64,000 bases of DNA from Sphingobacterium rhinopitheci (GCF_022627575.1 NZ_JADEYQ010000010.1:1-64000); one strand, 5' to 3'; counted from the stretch's first letter, positions 25,158 to 34,313 are shown. The notes: generated from the letters alone by a model not told the origin. Program-made: numbers and translations.

Positions 25158-26114
25158 ATGAAGAGAATCAATAACTTTCAAATTCTTTTCCATAAAGAGC
25201 TTCGTGATAATCTCAAAAGTTGGAAGTTTATTATTTTATTGTTTTTAATTCTTGGAACGAGCTATGCTGCTATTTATGGTGCTTTTATAGCTTTGACAAC
25301 ATCGAATAGCACATCGCTAGTGGGAACGGTAGATTCATATTTCTTTTTGAAGTTATTCCTATCCTCTGATGGTACAGTTCCTTCTTTTTATATATTGGTA
25401 GGTTTTTTAGCTCCTTTATTGGGACTCACATTGGGATTTGATGCCATCAATACAGAATTTAATAATCGAACGATAAGTAAATTATTAGCTCAGCCTATAT
25501 ATAGAGATCATATTATTCTTACAAAGTTGTTGAGTAGGATTTTTATTATCGCAGTGATTTACATCGCTATCATCCTATCAGCAATAGGATTTATTATTTT
25601 GAAGACGGGTTTATTTCCAAGTACGCAAGAAGTAGTGAGGCTATTCTTTTTTTATCTATTAATCGTGACTTATTTAGGACTTTGGCTCAATTTGGCTGTA
25701 TTGTTCTCTGTTATCTTCAAGCAGCCTGCTACAGCGGCAATATTAGGGATTACGATCTGGATATTCTATTTGTTTTTGTATCCTATGCTCTTAAATGTTG
25801 TTGGTAAATTGGTTAACCCTGGCCCATATGCGAATCAATATCAAATCCTAGCGTATCAAGAATTTATGCTTACTGTGATGCGCTTTTCACCTACGCAGCT
25901 CTTCGAGGATGGTACGAGTATTATATTGTCTCCTTTGGCAAGAAGTATAAACCCGATTGCTAATAATCAGTTTGTAGGCGCTATTCCCAATCCATTATCT
26001 ATCAAGGCTAGTATTCAGATTGTGTGGTCCCAATTGTCAGCATTAATAGCTTTATCAGCGCTCTGCTTTGCTGCATGCTATTGGTTGTTTATGCGCAAAG
26101 AGATAAGGGCTTAG
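25158..26114 (+). CDS. ABC-2 type permease
   Basis: 318 aa with six predicted membrane segments; the first loop after TM1 (about 45-75) is extracytoplasmic, and the FDAINTEFNNRTISKLLAQPIYRDHII block (about 94-120) is the coupling region typical of NosY/NatB-type ABC-2 permeases. Partner of the ATPase encoded just upstream. Substrate unknown. Confidence 0.88.
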   Translation: MKRINNFQILFHKELRDNLKSWKFIILLFLILGTSYAAIYGAFIALTTSNSTSLVGTVDSYFFLKLFLSSDGTVPSFYILVGFLAPLLGLTLGFDAINTEFNNRTISKLLAQPIYRDHIILTKLLSRIFIIAVIYIAIILSAIGFIILKTGLFPSTQEVVRLFFFYLLIVTYLGLWLNLAVLFSVIFKQPATAAILGITIWIFYLFLYPMLLNVVGKLVNPGPYANQYQILAYQEFMLTVMRFSPTQLFEDGTSIILSPLARSINPIANNQFVGAIPNPLSIKASIQIVWSQLSALIALSALCFAACYWLFMRKEIRA

Positions 26115-26134
26115 CGATAAGGAAGGTTGGTGAT

Positions 26135-26178
26135 AACTAAAAATCGGTCGATATAGACATATCGACCGATTTTTAGTT
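26135..26178. terminator. Terminator between ABC permease and ABC-F genes
   Basis: A perfect 20-bp stem (26135-26154 with 26159-26178) with a 4-nt AGAC loop and A/T tracts on both sides serves two convergent genes. Confidence 0.92.
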
Positions 26179-26192
26179 ATATAGTAATATTG

Positions 26193-27824
26193 TTATTTCT
26201 CAATATCCTTGAGGCTTGTCATCTTTTTGTATTCTAAGAAGCCTTTGATGTCTTCAAAGTGTTCGCGAACGCGTTTGTTGCCAAACTCAAATACTTTCTC
26301 TGCCAAGCCATCCAAGAAGTCCCTATCGTGAGAAACTAAGATCAATGTACCATCAAAATCTTTTAATGCATCTTTGATGATATCTTTAGTTTTCATGTCC
26401 AAGTGGTTGGTAGGCTCATCGAGGATCAATACGTTTACGGGCTCCAATAGTAATTTTATCATCGCTAGACGTGTCTTTTCACCTCCAGAAAGTACTTTTA
26501 CCTTTTTCAAGGTATCGTCACCACTAAACATGAATGCTCCCAATAAGTCTTTGATTTTTACACGTACGTCACCTACGGCGATTTGGTCTATTGTTTCAAA
26601 TACCGTAAGGTCACCATCCAATAATGCGGCTTGATTTTGGGCGAAGTAACCTATCTTAGCATTGTGTCCTACTTTTAATGTTCCCTCAAAGTCTATTTCT
26701 CCCATGATTGCTTTGATCATAGTTGATTTACCTTCCCCATTTTTACCGACGAAAGCAACTTTTTGACCTTGTTCGATGACCATATTCGCTTTTTCAAATA
26801 CTACATGGTCTCCATACGATTTATTCATATCCTCCACGATAACAGGGTATTTTCCCGATCGCGGTGATGGAGGGAACTTCAGACGTAGTGCAGAGTTGTC
26901 TACTTCATCAATTTCAATTACTTCCAATTTCTCCAACATCTTCACACGCGACTGTACTTGCAATGTTTTGGAGTAGGTACCTTTGAATCTGTCGATAAAT
27001 TCTTGGTTGTCTGCAATGAATCGTTGCTGCTCTTCGTATGCTTTTAATTGGTGCTGACGACGCTCTTTGCGCAATTCCAAATAATGGCTGTATTTCGCTT
27101 TGTAATCGTAGATACGTCCCATTGTTACTTCAATCGTACGATTCGTAATATTGTCCACAAAAGCACGGTCATGGGAGATCACGATTACTGCTTTGGCTGA
27201 TGTAACCAAGAAGTCTTCTAGCCATTGGATACTTTCGATATCCATGTGGTTCGTAGGCTCATCCAGTAATATTAAATCAGGCTTCTTCAATAAGATCTTA
27301 GCCAATTCGATACGCATACGCCATCCTCCCGAAAATTCAGATGTTTGGCGTGTGAAATCTTGACGCTCAAAACCTAATCCTTTTAGTACTTTTTCTACTT
27401 CAGCATCATAGTTGACATCTTCAATAGAATAATATTTTTCACTAAGCTCGGATACGCGCTCGATCAATTTCATATAATCGTCAGTTTCGTAATCCGTACG
27501 TATATTCAATTGTTCGTTTAACTCTTCCAGCTCGTCACGCATTTTATAGACTTCGTCAAATGCTTTTGATGTTTCTTCAAAAACAGTAACATTGTCCTGC
27601 GTCAATAGGTGCTGTGGCAAATAAGCAATTACAGCGTCTTTAGGGCCTGATACATTCCCGGTGGTAGGTTTTCCTGCTCCCGCAATGATCTTTAATAGTG
27701 TAGATTTACCAGCACCATTTTTACCCATTAAAGCGATTTTGTCATTTTCATTAATAGAGAATGATACATCAGAAAAAAGTGTTGTCCCGCCAAACGAAAC
27801 GGAAATATTATTTACGTTGATCAC
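26193..27824 (-). CDS. ABC-F family ATPase (translation factor)
   Basis: 543 aa with two ABC domains in one chain and no membrane segments. Walker A of domain 1 GKNGAGKST at 34-42, signature SGGWRMRIELA and Walker B DLILLDEPTNHMD; domain 2 has GKNGEGKST, SGGEKTRLAM and LILDEPTNHLD. The two are joined by a charged helical linker (about 240-310) that in ABC-F proteins reaches the ribosomal P/E site. Size and lack of a long C-terminal coiled coil point to the EttA/YbiT side rather than Uup. Probably a ribosome-acting factor; an antibiotic-protection role is not indicated. Confidence 0.9.
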   Translation of the reverse strand: MINVNNISVSFGGTTLFSDVSFSINENDKIALMGKNGAGKSTLLKIIAGAGKPTTGNVSGPKDAVIAYLPQHLLTQDNVTVFEETSKAFDEVYKMRDELEELNEQLNIRTDYETDDYMKLIERVSELSEKYYSIEDVNYDAEVEKVLKGLGFERQDFTRQTSEFSGGWRMRIELAKILLKKPDLILLDEPTNHMDIESIQWLEDFLVTSAKAVIVISHDRAFVDNITNRTIEVTMGRIYDYKAKYSHYLELRKERRQHQLKAYEEQQRFIADNQEFIDRFKGTYSKTLQVQSRVKMLEKLEVIEIDEVDNSALRLKFPPSPRSGKYPVIVEDMNKSYGDHVVFEKANMVIEQGQKVAFVGKNGEGKSTMIKAIMGEIDFEGTLKVGHNAKIGYFAQNQAALLDGDLTVFETIDQIAVGDVRVKIKDLLGAFMFSGDDTLKKVKVLSGGEKTRLAMIKLLLEPVNVLILDEPTNHLDMKTKDIIKDALKDFDGTLILVSHDRDFLDGLAEKVFEFGNKRVREHFEDIKGFLEYKKMTSLKDIEK

Positions 27825-28054
27825 TATGAATTCGTATTAAAAATAAGTCGCAAAGATAACTAATAAAAGCAATATAATGTACTGCAATCGAAGATAACAG
27901 CTTCGTGCTAGTGGGTAACTAAACGGCTGTCTATTTGCTGTGTTTAGAGAATTGCTAAGTAGGTATATCCACGAGATATCGCGGGGTAAGATTAATAAAG
28001 TGTAAAGCTGAGTGTTTTTTGTGGAGCTAAGCTCGTTAAGGATATTTTTAAATC

Positions 28055-28134
28055 TAAAAAAAGGCTCAACAGATGTCGAGCCTTCCACAATTGGTTTGGT
28101 TTTATTTATGTTTATAAATAGTAGTCTATTTTTA
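28055..28134 (-). repeat. Duplicated terminator region, copy 1 (80 bp)
   Basis: AAAAAAGGCTC..GAGCCTT hairpin followed by an AT-rich tail, matching 28682-28761 base for base over most of its length. Copy 2 is the natural terminator of the FGE gene at 28766; copy 1 stands without a gene and is followed by a short frame resembling the end of that gene. Confidence 0.8.
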
Positions 28135-28176
28135 TTGTAAATACTCATTTTCAAAAACTACCCGAAGGTATTTGTA
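28132..28176 (-). pseudogene. Possible C-terminal remnant of a third FGE-like lipoprotein gene
   Basis: Read leftward, these bases encode LRVVFENEYLQ and a stop, similar to the FRIVFEK and FRIVINP ends of the two intact FGE-domain genes at 28766-32193, and lie at the same distance from a copy of the same terminator. Farther right, 28452-28474 resembles the upstream region of the intact pair. The body of the gene is gone. This is inference from short matches. Confidence 0.4.
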
Positions 28177-28451
28177 TATTAAGTATTTTTTTATCTTAAA
28201 AATCCTCAATAGGGATTTCAAATGCTAGCAGCCATAAACTACGCTAGTCACAGTCAGATTCTAGTATTTGCCAAGCAAATGATGGCTAACATAGTATTGA
28301 TCTCAAAGTATCTTTATGCTGTGGAACTTCTTCACGCTATCTACTGAGATACTTATTGTACATGAAATAAATGTGCCTAAGCATAGTGCTTCTTACAGCT
28401 AATTGTTACGACAAAGTAAGAGGTTTTTAGTTGTTATATTGTAATTTTTGT

Positions 28452-28474
28452 GGTGGACAAAAGGTGGACAATAG
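28452..28474 (-). repeat. GGTGGACAA tandem boxes, copy 1
   Basis: GGTGGACAA occurs twice with an 11-bp period (starts 28452 and 28463), followed by TAG. A similar pair lies at 32372-32394 upstream of the FGE genes. Read on the minus strand it is a GTCCACC pair, suggestive of a helical-phased operator. Confidence 0.55.
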
Positions 28475-28511
28475 TTTATTAAGCTGATAATGAGCGGTAG
28501 TTTTTATTGAT

Positions 28512-28632
28512 TAATTGCTTCGTTTGATCGTATTGACGTTTTATTATTTCATCATTCCGAGGAGGATCGACCTGGCAATCTGTTATTTCGCAACAGATTG
28601 CTTCGCTTGCTCGCAATGACGTTTTATTATTT
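28512..28632. repeat. Imperfect palindromic repeat element
   Basis: TCATTCCGAGGAGGATCGAC..GGCAATCTGTT (28552-28584) is the inverse of AACAGATTGCTTCGC..CTCGCAATGACG (28590-28620). A decayed direct copy of the right arm precedes it (28514-28549 against 28597-28632, 36 bp with about four changes). The sequence resembles the short dispersed GAGGAGCGACGAAGCAATC-type palindromes common in this phylum. No ORF. Confidence 0.75.
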
Positions 28633-28681
28633 TACATGCTCTGTAGCGGATGACGTCCTATTTAGTGCGTGTATACAATTA

Positions 28682-28761
28682 AAAAAAGGCGCAACAGATG
28701 TTGCGCCTTTCACAATTGGTTTGGTATTATTTATGTTTATAAATAGTAGTCTAATGTATGT
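28682..28761 (-). terminator. Terminator of the FGE lipoprotein operon (copy 2 of the 80-bp duplication)
   Basis: AAAGGCGCAACA and TGTTGCGCCTTT form a nearly perfect stem just beyond the stop at 28766. The same 80 bases, slightly changed, occur at 28055-28134; compensating changes (GGCTC/GAGCC versus GGCGC/GCGCC) keep the hairpin. Confidence 0.75.
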
Positions 28762-28765
28762 ATTG

Positions 28766-30472
28766 TTATTTTTCAAATACTATGCGAAAACCTGCAGTAG
28801 GAAGATATGAATTTCTTGCCATAGCTGATCTTCCAAAAGAATTAGGAGCTGCGGTTTGATAAGAGCCACCGCGTACAATATGAAAGACACCACTATTTAC
28901 GATAGGGTTGGTCACGGGATCACTACTGTTATACGCTGGTATAGTTGAGGTAGGGTAGGTGTCTCGTGTTATTTCAGCGACATTGCCATAGATATCGTAT
29001 AATGAATTTCCGTTAGCACGTAATAGTCCTACTTTATGTGTTATGTTACTGCTATTGGTCGTTATCCATGCATAATTAGCAGCGCTCTCATTAGCAAAGA
29101 AATGTAATGTATTAGTACCTGCGCGTGCAGCGTATTCCCACTGTGCTTCAGTAGGTAATTTTCCACCTGCCCAATTACAATATGCAAGCGCACCTTCTGG
29201 TGTTACGTTGGTTATTGGAAGATCCTTATTGTTTGCAGATATAGTCCAAGGGTTTCTTTCCTTGTCAAAATCAGCAGTAGGGGAATTAGGGGCGCCTATA
29301 TAAAGCAGATTTATGCCATCTAGAGTAACCACGTTGTCAGTTAATTTTACATTGTTCGCATTCAAGAATTCTACATATTGCCCAATTGTAATTTCATACT
29401 TACTCATGTAAAAATCATTGGTCAACGTAACGTTATGCAAGGGTAACTCATTACTTTGAAAGGGGTTATTAGGATTTCCCATTATAAAAGTGCCAGCCTT
29501 AATAAATGTAGTAGGTATATCATTAGGGAAATCTGTGAATGTTATACTATATGCTTTACCCTGAATTAATGCTAATTGCTGGGGCTGATTTACGATTTGA
29601 GTTTTATTGCCCTGTGACATTAGTATCAAGGGTTGGTTGGCTACTAATGTCTGTGTAGGTACTATAGCACGATAGGTAAATGATGTTTTGTAATCTGTTG
29701 ACGTTGGTTTTTCTACACGATAGGGGCGAATAGCCGAATAAATGGAGCTATTGCTCGTGAATTGTTGTGTAGCCAAATTAAACATCCCTGTAGTATTCAG
29801 TCGATTGAGCATGATTTGTAAGCTCTCATCGACATTCATATCAGGATATGCAGTAGAGTGCAGCGGGATTTCTATTTGAAGTAAACTTAATTGATGTCTA
29901 AAGGTCAAGTTTACGTAATTGCTATTTGTAGTATTCATGGCACGAGCAGCCATCAAATCGGAACCAACAAAATTATCTATCGATGTTTGGTCCGTTTTAA
30001 TACTAAATTGATAGTTCGTAGGGTTGGTCATTTGTGCACTATATGGATAATAGGCATAGAAGTCCAAGTTGTTGACACCACTAGGCCATGAGATATCTCC
30101 TTGCCAGTTGGTACCATCATAGACAATCTTTATATTGTGAATTATATTACCGCTTGCTTGTAATAGTTGACCGGCAGGTACTGCAAAAATACCGATACTA
30201 TCTAAGGCTGTAAAAGCAGCATGTAGATCACTCTTATTATTAGGTGGGGATAGTGCCAATTTATCTAGTGATGCGGCTTTTACTAAGGGAGCGTCAAATA
30301 ATGTACCCCCCTCATCGGATGATGAGGCTATATTTATCTTAAAGTTTATTTTATTGTCTTTATTGTGTTCCTCTGGAGATAATATATCCGTGTTTTTACA
30401 AGCTTGCAAAAACATAACTGCCATTATAAAGATGTATTTAATCGCAAATATTTGTTTATATTGTAAAAGCAT
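28766..30472 (-). CDS. Lipoprotein with fimbrillin-like and FGE-sulfatase-like domains (2)
   Basis: 568 aa. Lipobox LQAC with C25. Residues ~60-310 resemble the Mfa-like fimbrillin domain (DLHAAFTALDSIGIFAVPAG, LDFYAYYPY, FRHQLSLLQIEIP, YRAIVPTQTL). The rest (about 318-568) is an FGE-sulfatase/SUMF1 domain: FIKAGTFIMG, YEITIGQYVEFL, PITNVTPEGALAYCNWAGGKLPTEAQWEYAARAG, YDIYGNVAEI, VRGGSY..GFRIVFE. The segment after RGGSY has no cysteines where sulfatase-activating FGE has its catalytic pair, so oxidase activity is unlikely. It is the second gene of a tandem pair. Probably a surface or structural protein. Confidence 0.82.
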   Translation of the reverse strand: MLLQYKQIFAIKYIFIMAVMFLQACKNTDILSPEEHNKDNKINFKINIASSSDEGGTLFDAPLVKAASLDKLALSPPNNKSDLHAAFTALDSIGIFAVPAGQLLQASGNIIHNIKIVYDGTNWQGDISWPSGVNNLDFYAYYPYSAQMTNPTNYQFSIKTDQTSIDNFVGSDLMAARAMNTTNSNYVNLTFRHQLSLLQIEIPLHSTAYPDMNVDESLQIMLNRLNTTGMFNLATQQFTSNSSIYSAIRPYRVEKPTSTDYKTSFTYRAIVPTQTLVANQPLILMSQGNKTQIVNQPQQLALIQGKAYSITFTDFPNDIPTTFIKAGTFIMGNPNNPFQSNELPLHNVTLTNDFYMSKYEITIGQYVEFLNANNVKLTDNVVTLDGINLLYIGAPNSPTADFDKERNPWTISANNKDLPITNVTPEGALAYCNWAGGKLPTEAQWEYAARAGTNTLHFFANESAANYAWITTNSSNITHKVGLLRANGNSLYDIYGNVAEITRDTYPTSTIPAYNSSDPVTNPIVNSGVFHIVRGGSYQTAAPNSFGRSAMARNSYLPTAGFRIVFEK

Positions 30473-30489
30473 GTATAGTGTTAAGTTAG

Positions 30490-32193
30490 TTAGGGATTAA
30501 TAACGATACGGAAGCCAATGTATAAATTAGTGGTATTTTTATTGTTAAAATTTCTTACATAAGCTGATGCATTTTGTGCATTTAAGGAGGTATTGCCTCC
30601 ACGTATACAAGCATAGGTAGTTGTAATTGGACCTATAGGATCTATCAATGGCATGAGCTCATTATTGGCTATTGGATAAGGGGGAAGTTCATTTATCCAT
30701 GCTCCATCTAAACACCATTCCGACACATTTCCAGCAATATCATTTAATCCCCAAGGGTTTGTTTTTTTTACGCCTACAGGTTGTAGTTCACTAATTGGAT
30801 TATTAATATTTGGATTATTTTTGAAGTGACCATAGTTCATCATCTCATTTGCATCGTTACCTGTGAAGAATTTTGTCTTTGTTCCGGCTCGATAAGCATA
30901 TTCCCATTGTGCCTCTGTAGGTAATGTACCTCCTTTCCATTGCGCATAAGCTAATGCTCCCTGCCACGTTACATATACCATTGGGTAATTTTCAAATCCT
31001 GGTTGTACTACCCATTGATAAGTATCATAATAAGGTGTTACTTTTCTTGAATTATCGACATTAAACAATGTAATTGAATTTCCGTTGATTTCTTGTTTAA
31101 CAGCATTTCCTTCCAAACTCAGCTCCCCCCCAATAGCATTCAAGAATTCAGCATATTGTTCTACTGTAATTTCATTTTTACTCATATAGAAACTTTTACT
31201 TATACGTGCCCAGTGCGGTCGATATGCATTTGCTGGACTAAAGTTATGTATAACAGCAGTGTCTGGTGCTCCCATAAGGAACGTTCCTGCGGGTATATAG
31301 GTATATTCTATAGGACTGTTGCTTGTTACCCCTTCTACAGGTGCTGAAGAGTTAAGTGTCCATGGGCTGATATCTGTCAGCTTTACACGGATTGTTTTCT
31401 CTAATACGGTTATTGTATACTCGTATAATTTGCCTGATTCGAATTCATCAAGCCTAGGAAGGTTATATTGCCATTCCAATGCCCCATTACTCAATTTGAA
31501 GCTGCGATTTGCTAAGTCATCATTTGGTATGATAATACCTTCGCGTGCCGTGCCAATAGATATTGCTGTCTGTGCTACTTGTTTAGTGTCCAGTGTTCCT
31601 GTAGTCAAGTTGAAGTCTGCCCGGTCATAGAAGCCTTGCATCTCTATATTTATTGTTTCAAGCCCAGTGTGCGTACCGTCACTATTCTGAAGGTGGAACA
31701 CGACCTTGCTTAATTGGTGATTAAAACTCAAGGATGCAGTGGTATTGCTTTTATTGATCTCCTTTGTAGTGTTACTATATAACAAATCAATCGCTTTTTG
31801 ATCAGCTTGGTTACGTACATCTATAGCATAATTGCTGGTAACATCATTTTTGTATGGTGCATATGCTATCAAATCGATGTTTCCGGATTGGGGGTAATAG
31901 ATAGAATTACCCTGTAATTCGAATATCGATAAATTGGAGTTGTAAGTATATTTACGGTTGGTTTCTACTAATGATGTAAAGCCAGCAGAACCACTTGGTT
32001 TTATAAAGAGGGCAAAAGAATCTTTATTTTGCCAATAAATTGTTGGAGAGGCGTATGCTGACGCCACAGTTGCTTTGATGTGTAGCTGCTGATCGCTCCA
32101 GCCTAAATATGCTTCATCCTTGTGCGAACAAGACGAACCTAAAAATGAGGTGAATAGAATTATTAAAAACGGTATTGTATTAAAAATCTTCAT
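30490..32193 (-). CDS. Lipoprotein with fimbrillin-like and FGE-sulfatase-like domains (1)
   Basis: 567 aa, paralog of the next gene in the operon (17-bp gap). Lipobox SFLGSSC with C22. Fimbrillin-like region about 40-280 (DSFALFIKPSG, NIDLIAYAPY, LSFNHQLSKVVFHL, GIIIPND) and FGE-sulfatase domain about 293-567 (YIPAGTFLMG, ITVEQYAEFLNAIGG, YVTWQGALAYAQWKGGTLPTEAQWEYAYRAG, WGLNDIAGNVSEWCLDG, CIRGGN, GFRIVINP). The catalytic cysteine pair of FGE after RGG is missing. Like its partner it may be exported as a surface protein. The two copies differ strongly in the first domain, as expected for surface-exposed variants. Confidence 0.82.
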   Translation of the reverse strand: MKIFNTIPFLIILFTSFLGSSCSHKDEAYLGWSDQQLHIKATVASAYASPTIYWQNKDSFALFIKPSGSAGFTSLVETNRKYTYNSNLSIFELQGNSIYYPQSGNIDLIAYAPYKNDVTSNYAIDVRNQADQKAIDLLYSNTTKEINKSNTTASLSFNHQLSKVVFHLQNSDGTHTGLETINIEMQGFYDRADFNLTTGTLDTKQVAQTAISIGTAREGIIIPNDDLANRSFKLSNGALEWQYNLPRLDEFESGKLYEYTITVLEKTIRVKLTDISPWTLNSSAPVEGVTSNSPIEYTYIPAGTFLMGAPDTAVIHNFSPANAYRPHWARISKSFYMSKNEITVEQYAEFLNAIGGELSLEGNAVKQEINGNSITLFNVDNSRKVTPYYDTYQWVVQPGFENYPMVYVTWQGALAYAQWKGGTLPTEAQWEYAYRAGTKTKFFTGNDANEMMNYGHFKNNPNINNPISELQPVGVKKTNPWGLNDIAGNVSEWCLDGAWINELPPYPIANNELMPLIDPIGPITTTYACIRGGNTSLNAQNASAYVRNFNNKNTTNLYIGFRIVINP

Positions 32194-32571
32194 ATCGTAG
32201 CGTACTTAGCTTTGTCTCGTGCAAGTTTATTATCATTAAATACATTAAAACAGTTAATAGTTAATAGTTTATTAGCTAGCTAATCCTACAAAACAGAAAT
32301 AATATAATTATTGCAAATAATTAAAATAATAACAAATAAAGAGTTTTAAACTTGTTTTATCTAATATGAAGGGGGGACAAATAGTGGACAATAGGGTATA
32401 GGTTTATTAATAAGCTTCTTGTGTTACTTTTTTATAAAGCCAGACTTGGTAAGTTTAAGGGGGCAAATAGCCATGAAATAAACGATCTAAAATTTATTAA
32501 TCCCTTTAATTAGTTGTTTTGTGGAGATGATACCTGAGCAAATAAAATAAGCAGGAATGGCTGTAGGCCGG
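32194..32571. other. Upstream region of the FGE lipoprotein pair
   Basis: No gene. It contains a pair of GGGGACAA/GTGGACAA boxes with an 11-bp period at 32372-32391, followed by TAG, that resembles 28452-28474. Otherwise AT-rich and featureless to my eye. Confidence 0.5.
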
Positions 32572-32985
32572 TTATTTATTTTCTGTCCATTTTCCTTGAA
32601 TCATAAATCCTTCCCTTTCTCCTCGTGTGCTATTTTCATCACGATAGCTTATAAAAGCATTGACATCGCCCGTCTCTACATTAACAATTTTGCTTACTGT
32701 AAGGCCATCTACTTCTATCCAATTAATAAGAAACTCCGTTTTACTTATTTTTTTAAAGAATATTTTCTCTTCGCCTTCGTTTACTATTCCATCTTTATGA
32801 GTTGTCTTCCAGTGTAGTTTTTGGTCAGAAATATAATTTACTTCTGCCTCAAACTCGGGATAGGTAATGGTTGCTTTTTTGCCTATGATGTTGTACTCTT
32901 TTGTATCTTCTTTATCTGTTTGTTGTTGACAAGATAGCGTTGTTAGGAGTATGAAAAGAAAACTAATTTTTAGAGCTGAATACAT
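32572..32985 (-). CDS. MoaF-like small lipoprotein
   Basis: 137 aa with lipoprotein signal ending LSC (C19), then QQQTDKED linker. The remaining ~105 residues form a calycin-like pattern: GKKATITYPEFEAEVNYISDQKLHWKT, KISKTEFLINWIEVDGLTVSKIVNVETGDVNAFISYR, and a closing FMIQGKWTE. This resembles MoaF/phenolic-acid-decarboxylase-like proteins of the lipocalin superfamily seen as single-domain proteins in Bacteroidota. No reaction can be assigned. Transcribed alone. Confidence 0.6.
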   Translation of the reverse strand: MYSALKISFLFILLTTLSCQQQTDKEDTKEYNIIGKKATITYPEFEAEVNYISDQKLHWKTTHKDGIVNEGEEKIFFKKISKTEFLINWIEVDGLTVSKIVNVETGDVNAFISYRDENSTRGEREGFMIQGKWTENK

Positions 32986-33247
32986 GATTTTGTGTGTTTG
33001 TAATATGTTATGAATGCCTTAATATTATTTGCCTGATATGAATAATTCTTAGTTAAGTTGGATTTCAAGCTTATTTAGTTCGTTGATATGTTGCGTGTTA
33101 TGAATATAGTGATTTTTTATTAGTGCGACTATTTTCAAATGAATGTATCAGATAAATGTAAAGATATATCTACATAGAAAAAAGCAAGTCCTCCGCTTAA
33201 TTCCACTCCTTAATTTTAAGTATATTTGATAAAGAAATTTAATTATT

Positions 33248-34306
33248 ATGAAATCAAAAATTATTAAAGCTTATGGTGCAGATTCTCCAAAATCTGACCT
33301 TAGTGAAATGCAAATAACAAGAAGGGACTTGACAGCTAAAGATGTAGAAATAGATATTTTATTTTGTGGTGTTTGTCACTCTGATTTACATACGGCTCGT
33401 AATGATTGGGGAGGAACCAAATACCCTGCGGTTCCTGGTCATGAGATTGTAGGGCGTATCACTGCTGTCGGTGCTGAAGTGAGCAAATTTAAAATAGGCG
33501 ATTTAGTCGGTGTAGGTTGTTTAGTGGATTCTTGTCGTACTTGTGATAGCTGTAAAAAGGACTTAGAACAGTATTGTTTAAATGGGTCTACAGGTACATA
33601 TAATGGACAAGATGTGCATTTAGGAGGGCATACTTTTGGTGGTTACTCGGAGTCTGTGGTTGTAGATGAGGCTTTTGTGCTTCGTGTTCCTGAAAATTTA
33701 GACTTAGCAGCAGCATCACCTTTGTTATGTGCGGGTATTACTACATGGTCTCCATTGAGACACTGGGGGGTCACAAACGGTACAAAAGTTGCTGTTATAG
33801 GCCTAGGTGGTTTGGGACATATGGCCATCAAATTGGCTAAAGGTCTTGGTGCTTCTGTCACCTTATTCTCTCGTTCTCCAGAGAAAATTCAAGATGCTTT
33901 AGATCTTGGTGCTGATGAGGTTATTATCTCTACAGATTCATCACAAATGGATAAAGTTCAGGGTAAATTTGATGTTATCATCGATACCGTGCCTTATGTG
34001 CACGATGTGAACCCTTATATAGCTACTTTAGCAATCAGTGGTACATTGGTGTTGGTCGGGTATTTGGGGCCTTTGGAACCGGTATTGAATACGGTGCCCA
34101 TGATATTAGGACGTCGTTCAATAGCGGCATCCGTGATTGGTGGTATTGCAGAAACGCAAGAGATGTTGGATTTCTGCGGCAAACATAATATTGTTTCCGA
34201 TATAGAAATGATTAATATGCAAAATATTAATAATGCATATGAGCGTATGTTAAAAAGTGATGTAAAATATCGTTTTGTAATTGATATGAAATCATTGAAA
34301 GTATAA
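33248..34306 (+). CDS. Zinc-type alcohol dehydrogenase, NAD(P)-dependent (YahK/AdhC-like)
   Basis: 352 aa medium-chain dehydrogenase. Catalytic-zinc ligands: C43 in CGVCHSDLH and H of VPGHE; four-cysteine structural-zinc loop CLVDSCRTCDSCKKDLEQYC (about 96-115). The Rossmann fold shows GLGGLGHMAIKLAKGLGA (about 186-203) followed by LFSRSPEK, where an S-R-S rather than an acidic residue favours NADPH. The CAGITTWSPLRHWGV block is that of YahK/cinnamyl-alcohol dehydrogenases with broad aldehyde-reductase activity. Single gene. Confidence 0.92.
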   Translation: MKSKIIKAYGADSPKSDLSEMQITRRDLTAKDVEIDILFCGVCHSDLHTARNDWGGTKYPAVPGHEIVGRITAVGAEVSKFKIGDLVGVGCLVDSCRTCDSCKKDLEQYCLNGSTGTYNGQDVHLGGHTFGGYSESVVVDEAFVLRVPENLDLAAASPLLCAGITTWSPLRHWGVTNGTKVAVIGLGGLGHMAIKLAKGLGASVTLFSRSPEKIQDALDLGADEVIISTDSSQMDKVQGKFDVIIDTVPYVHDVNPYIATLAISGTLVLVGYLGPLEPVLNTVPMILGRRSIAASVIGGIAETQEMLDFCGKHNIVSDIEMINMQNINNAYERMLKSDVKYRFVIDMKSLKV

Positions 34307-34313
34307 TTTTTTT

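Noticed and set aside
26193-27824. Antibiotic-resistance ABC-F call
   Set aside because: Linker length and sequence look like housekeeping ABC-F proteins; nothing supports a resistance subtype.
27837-28154. 105-codon leftward frame downstream of the ABC-F gene
   Set aside because: It runs through a terminator hairpin and the decayed FGE flank, and its composition is not protein-like.
28281-28296. GGCTAACATAGTATTG, one mismatch from the left arm of the attC-like repeats
   Set aside because: No right arm and no further match to either side; kept only as a possible relic, most likely chance.
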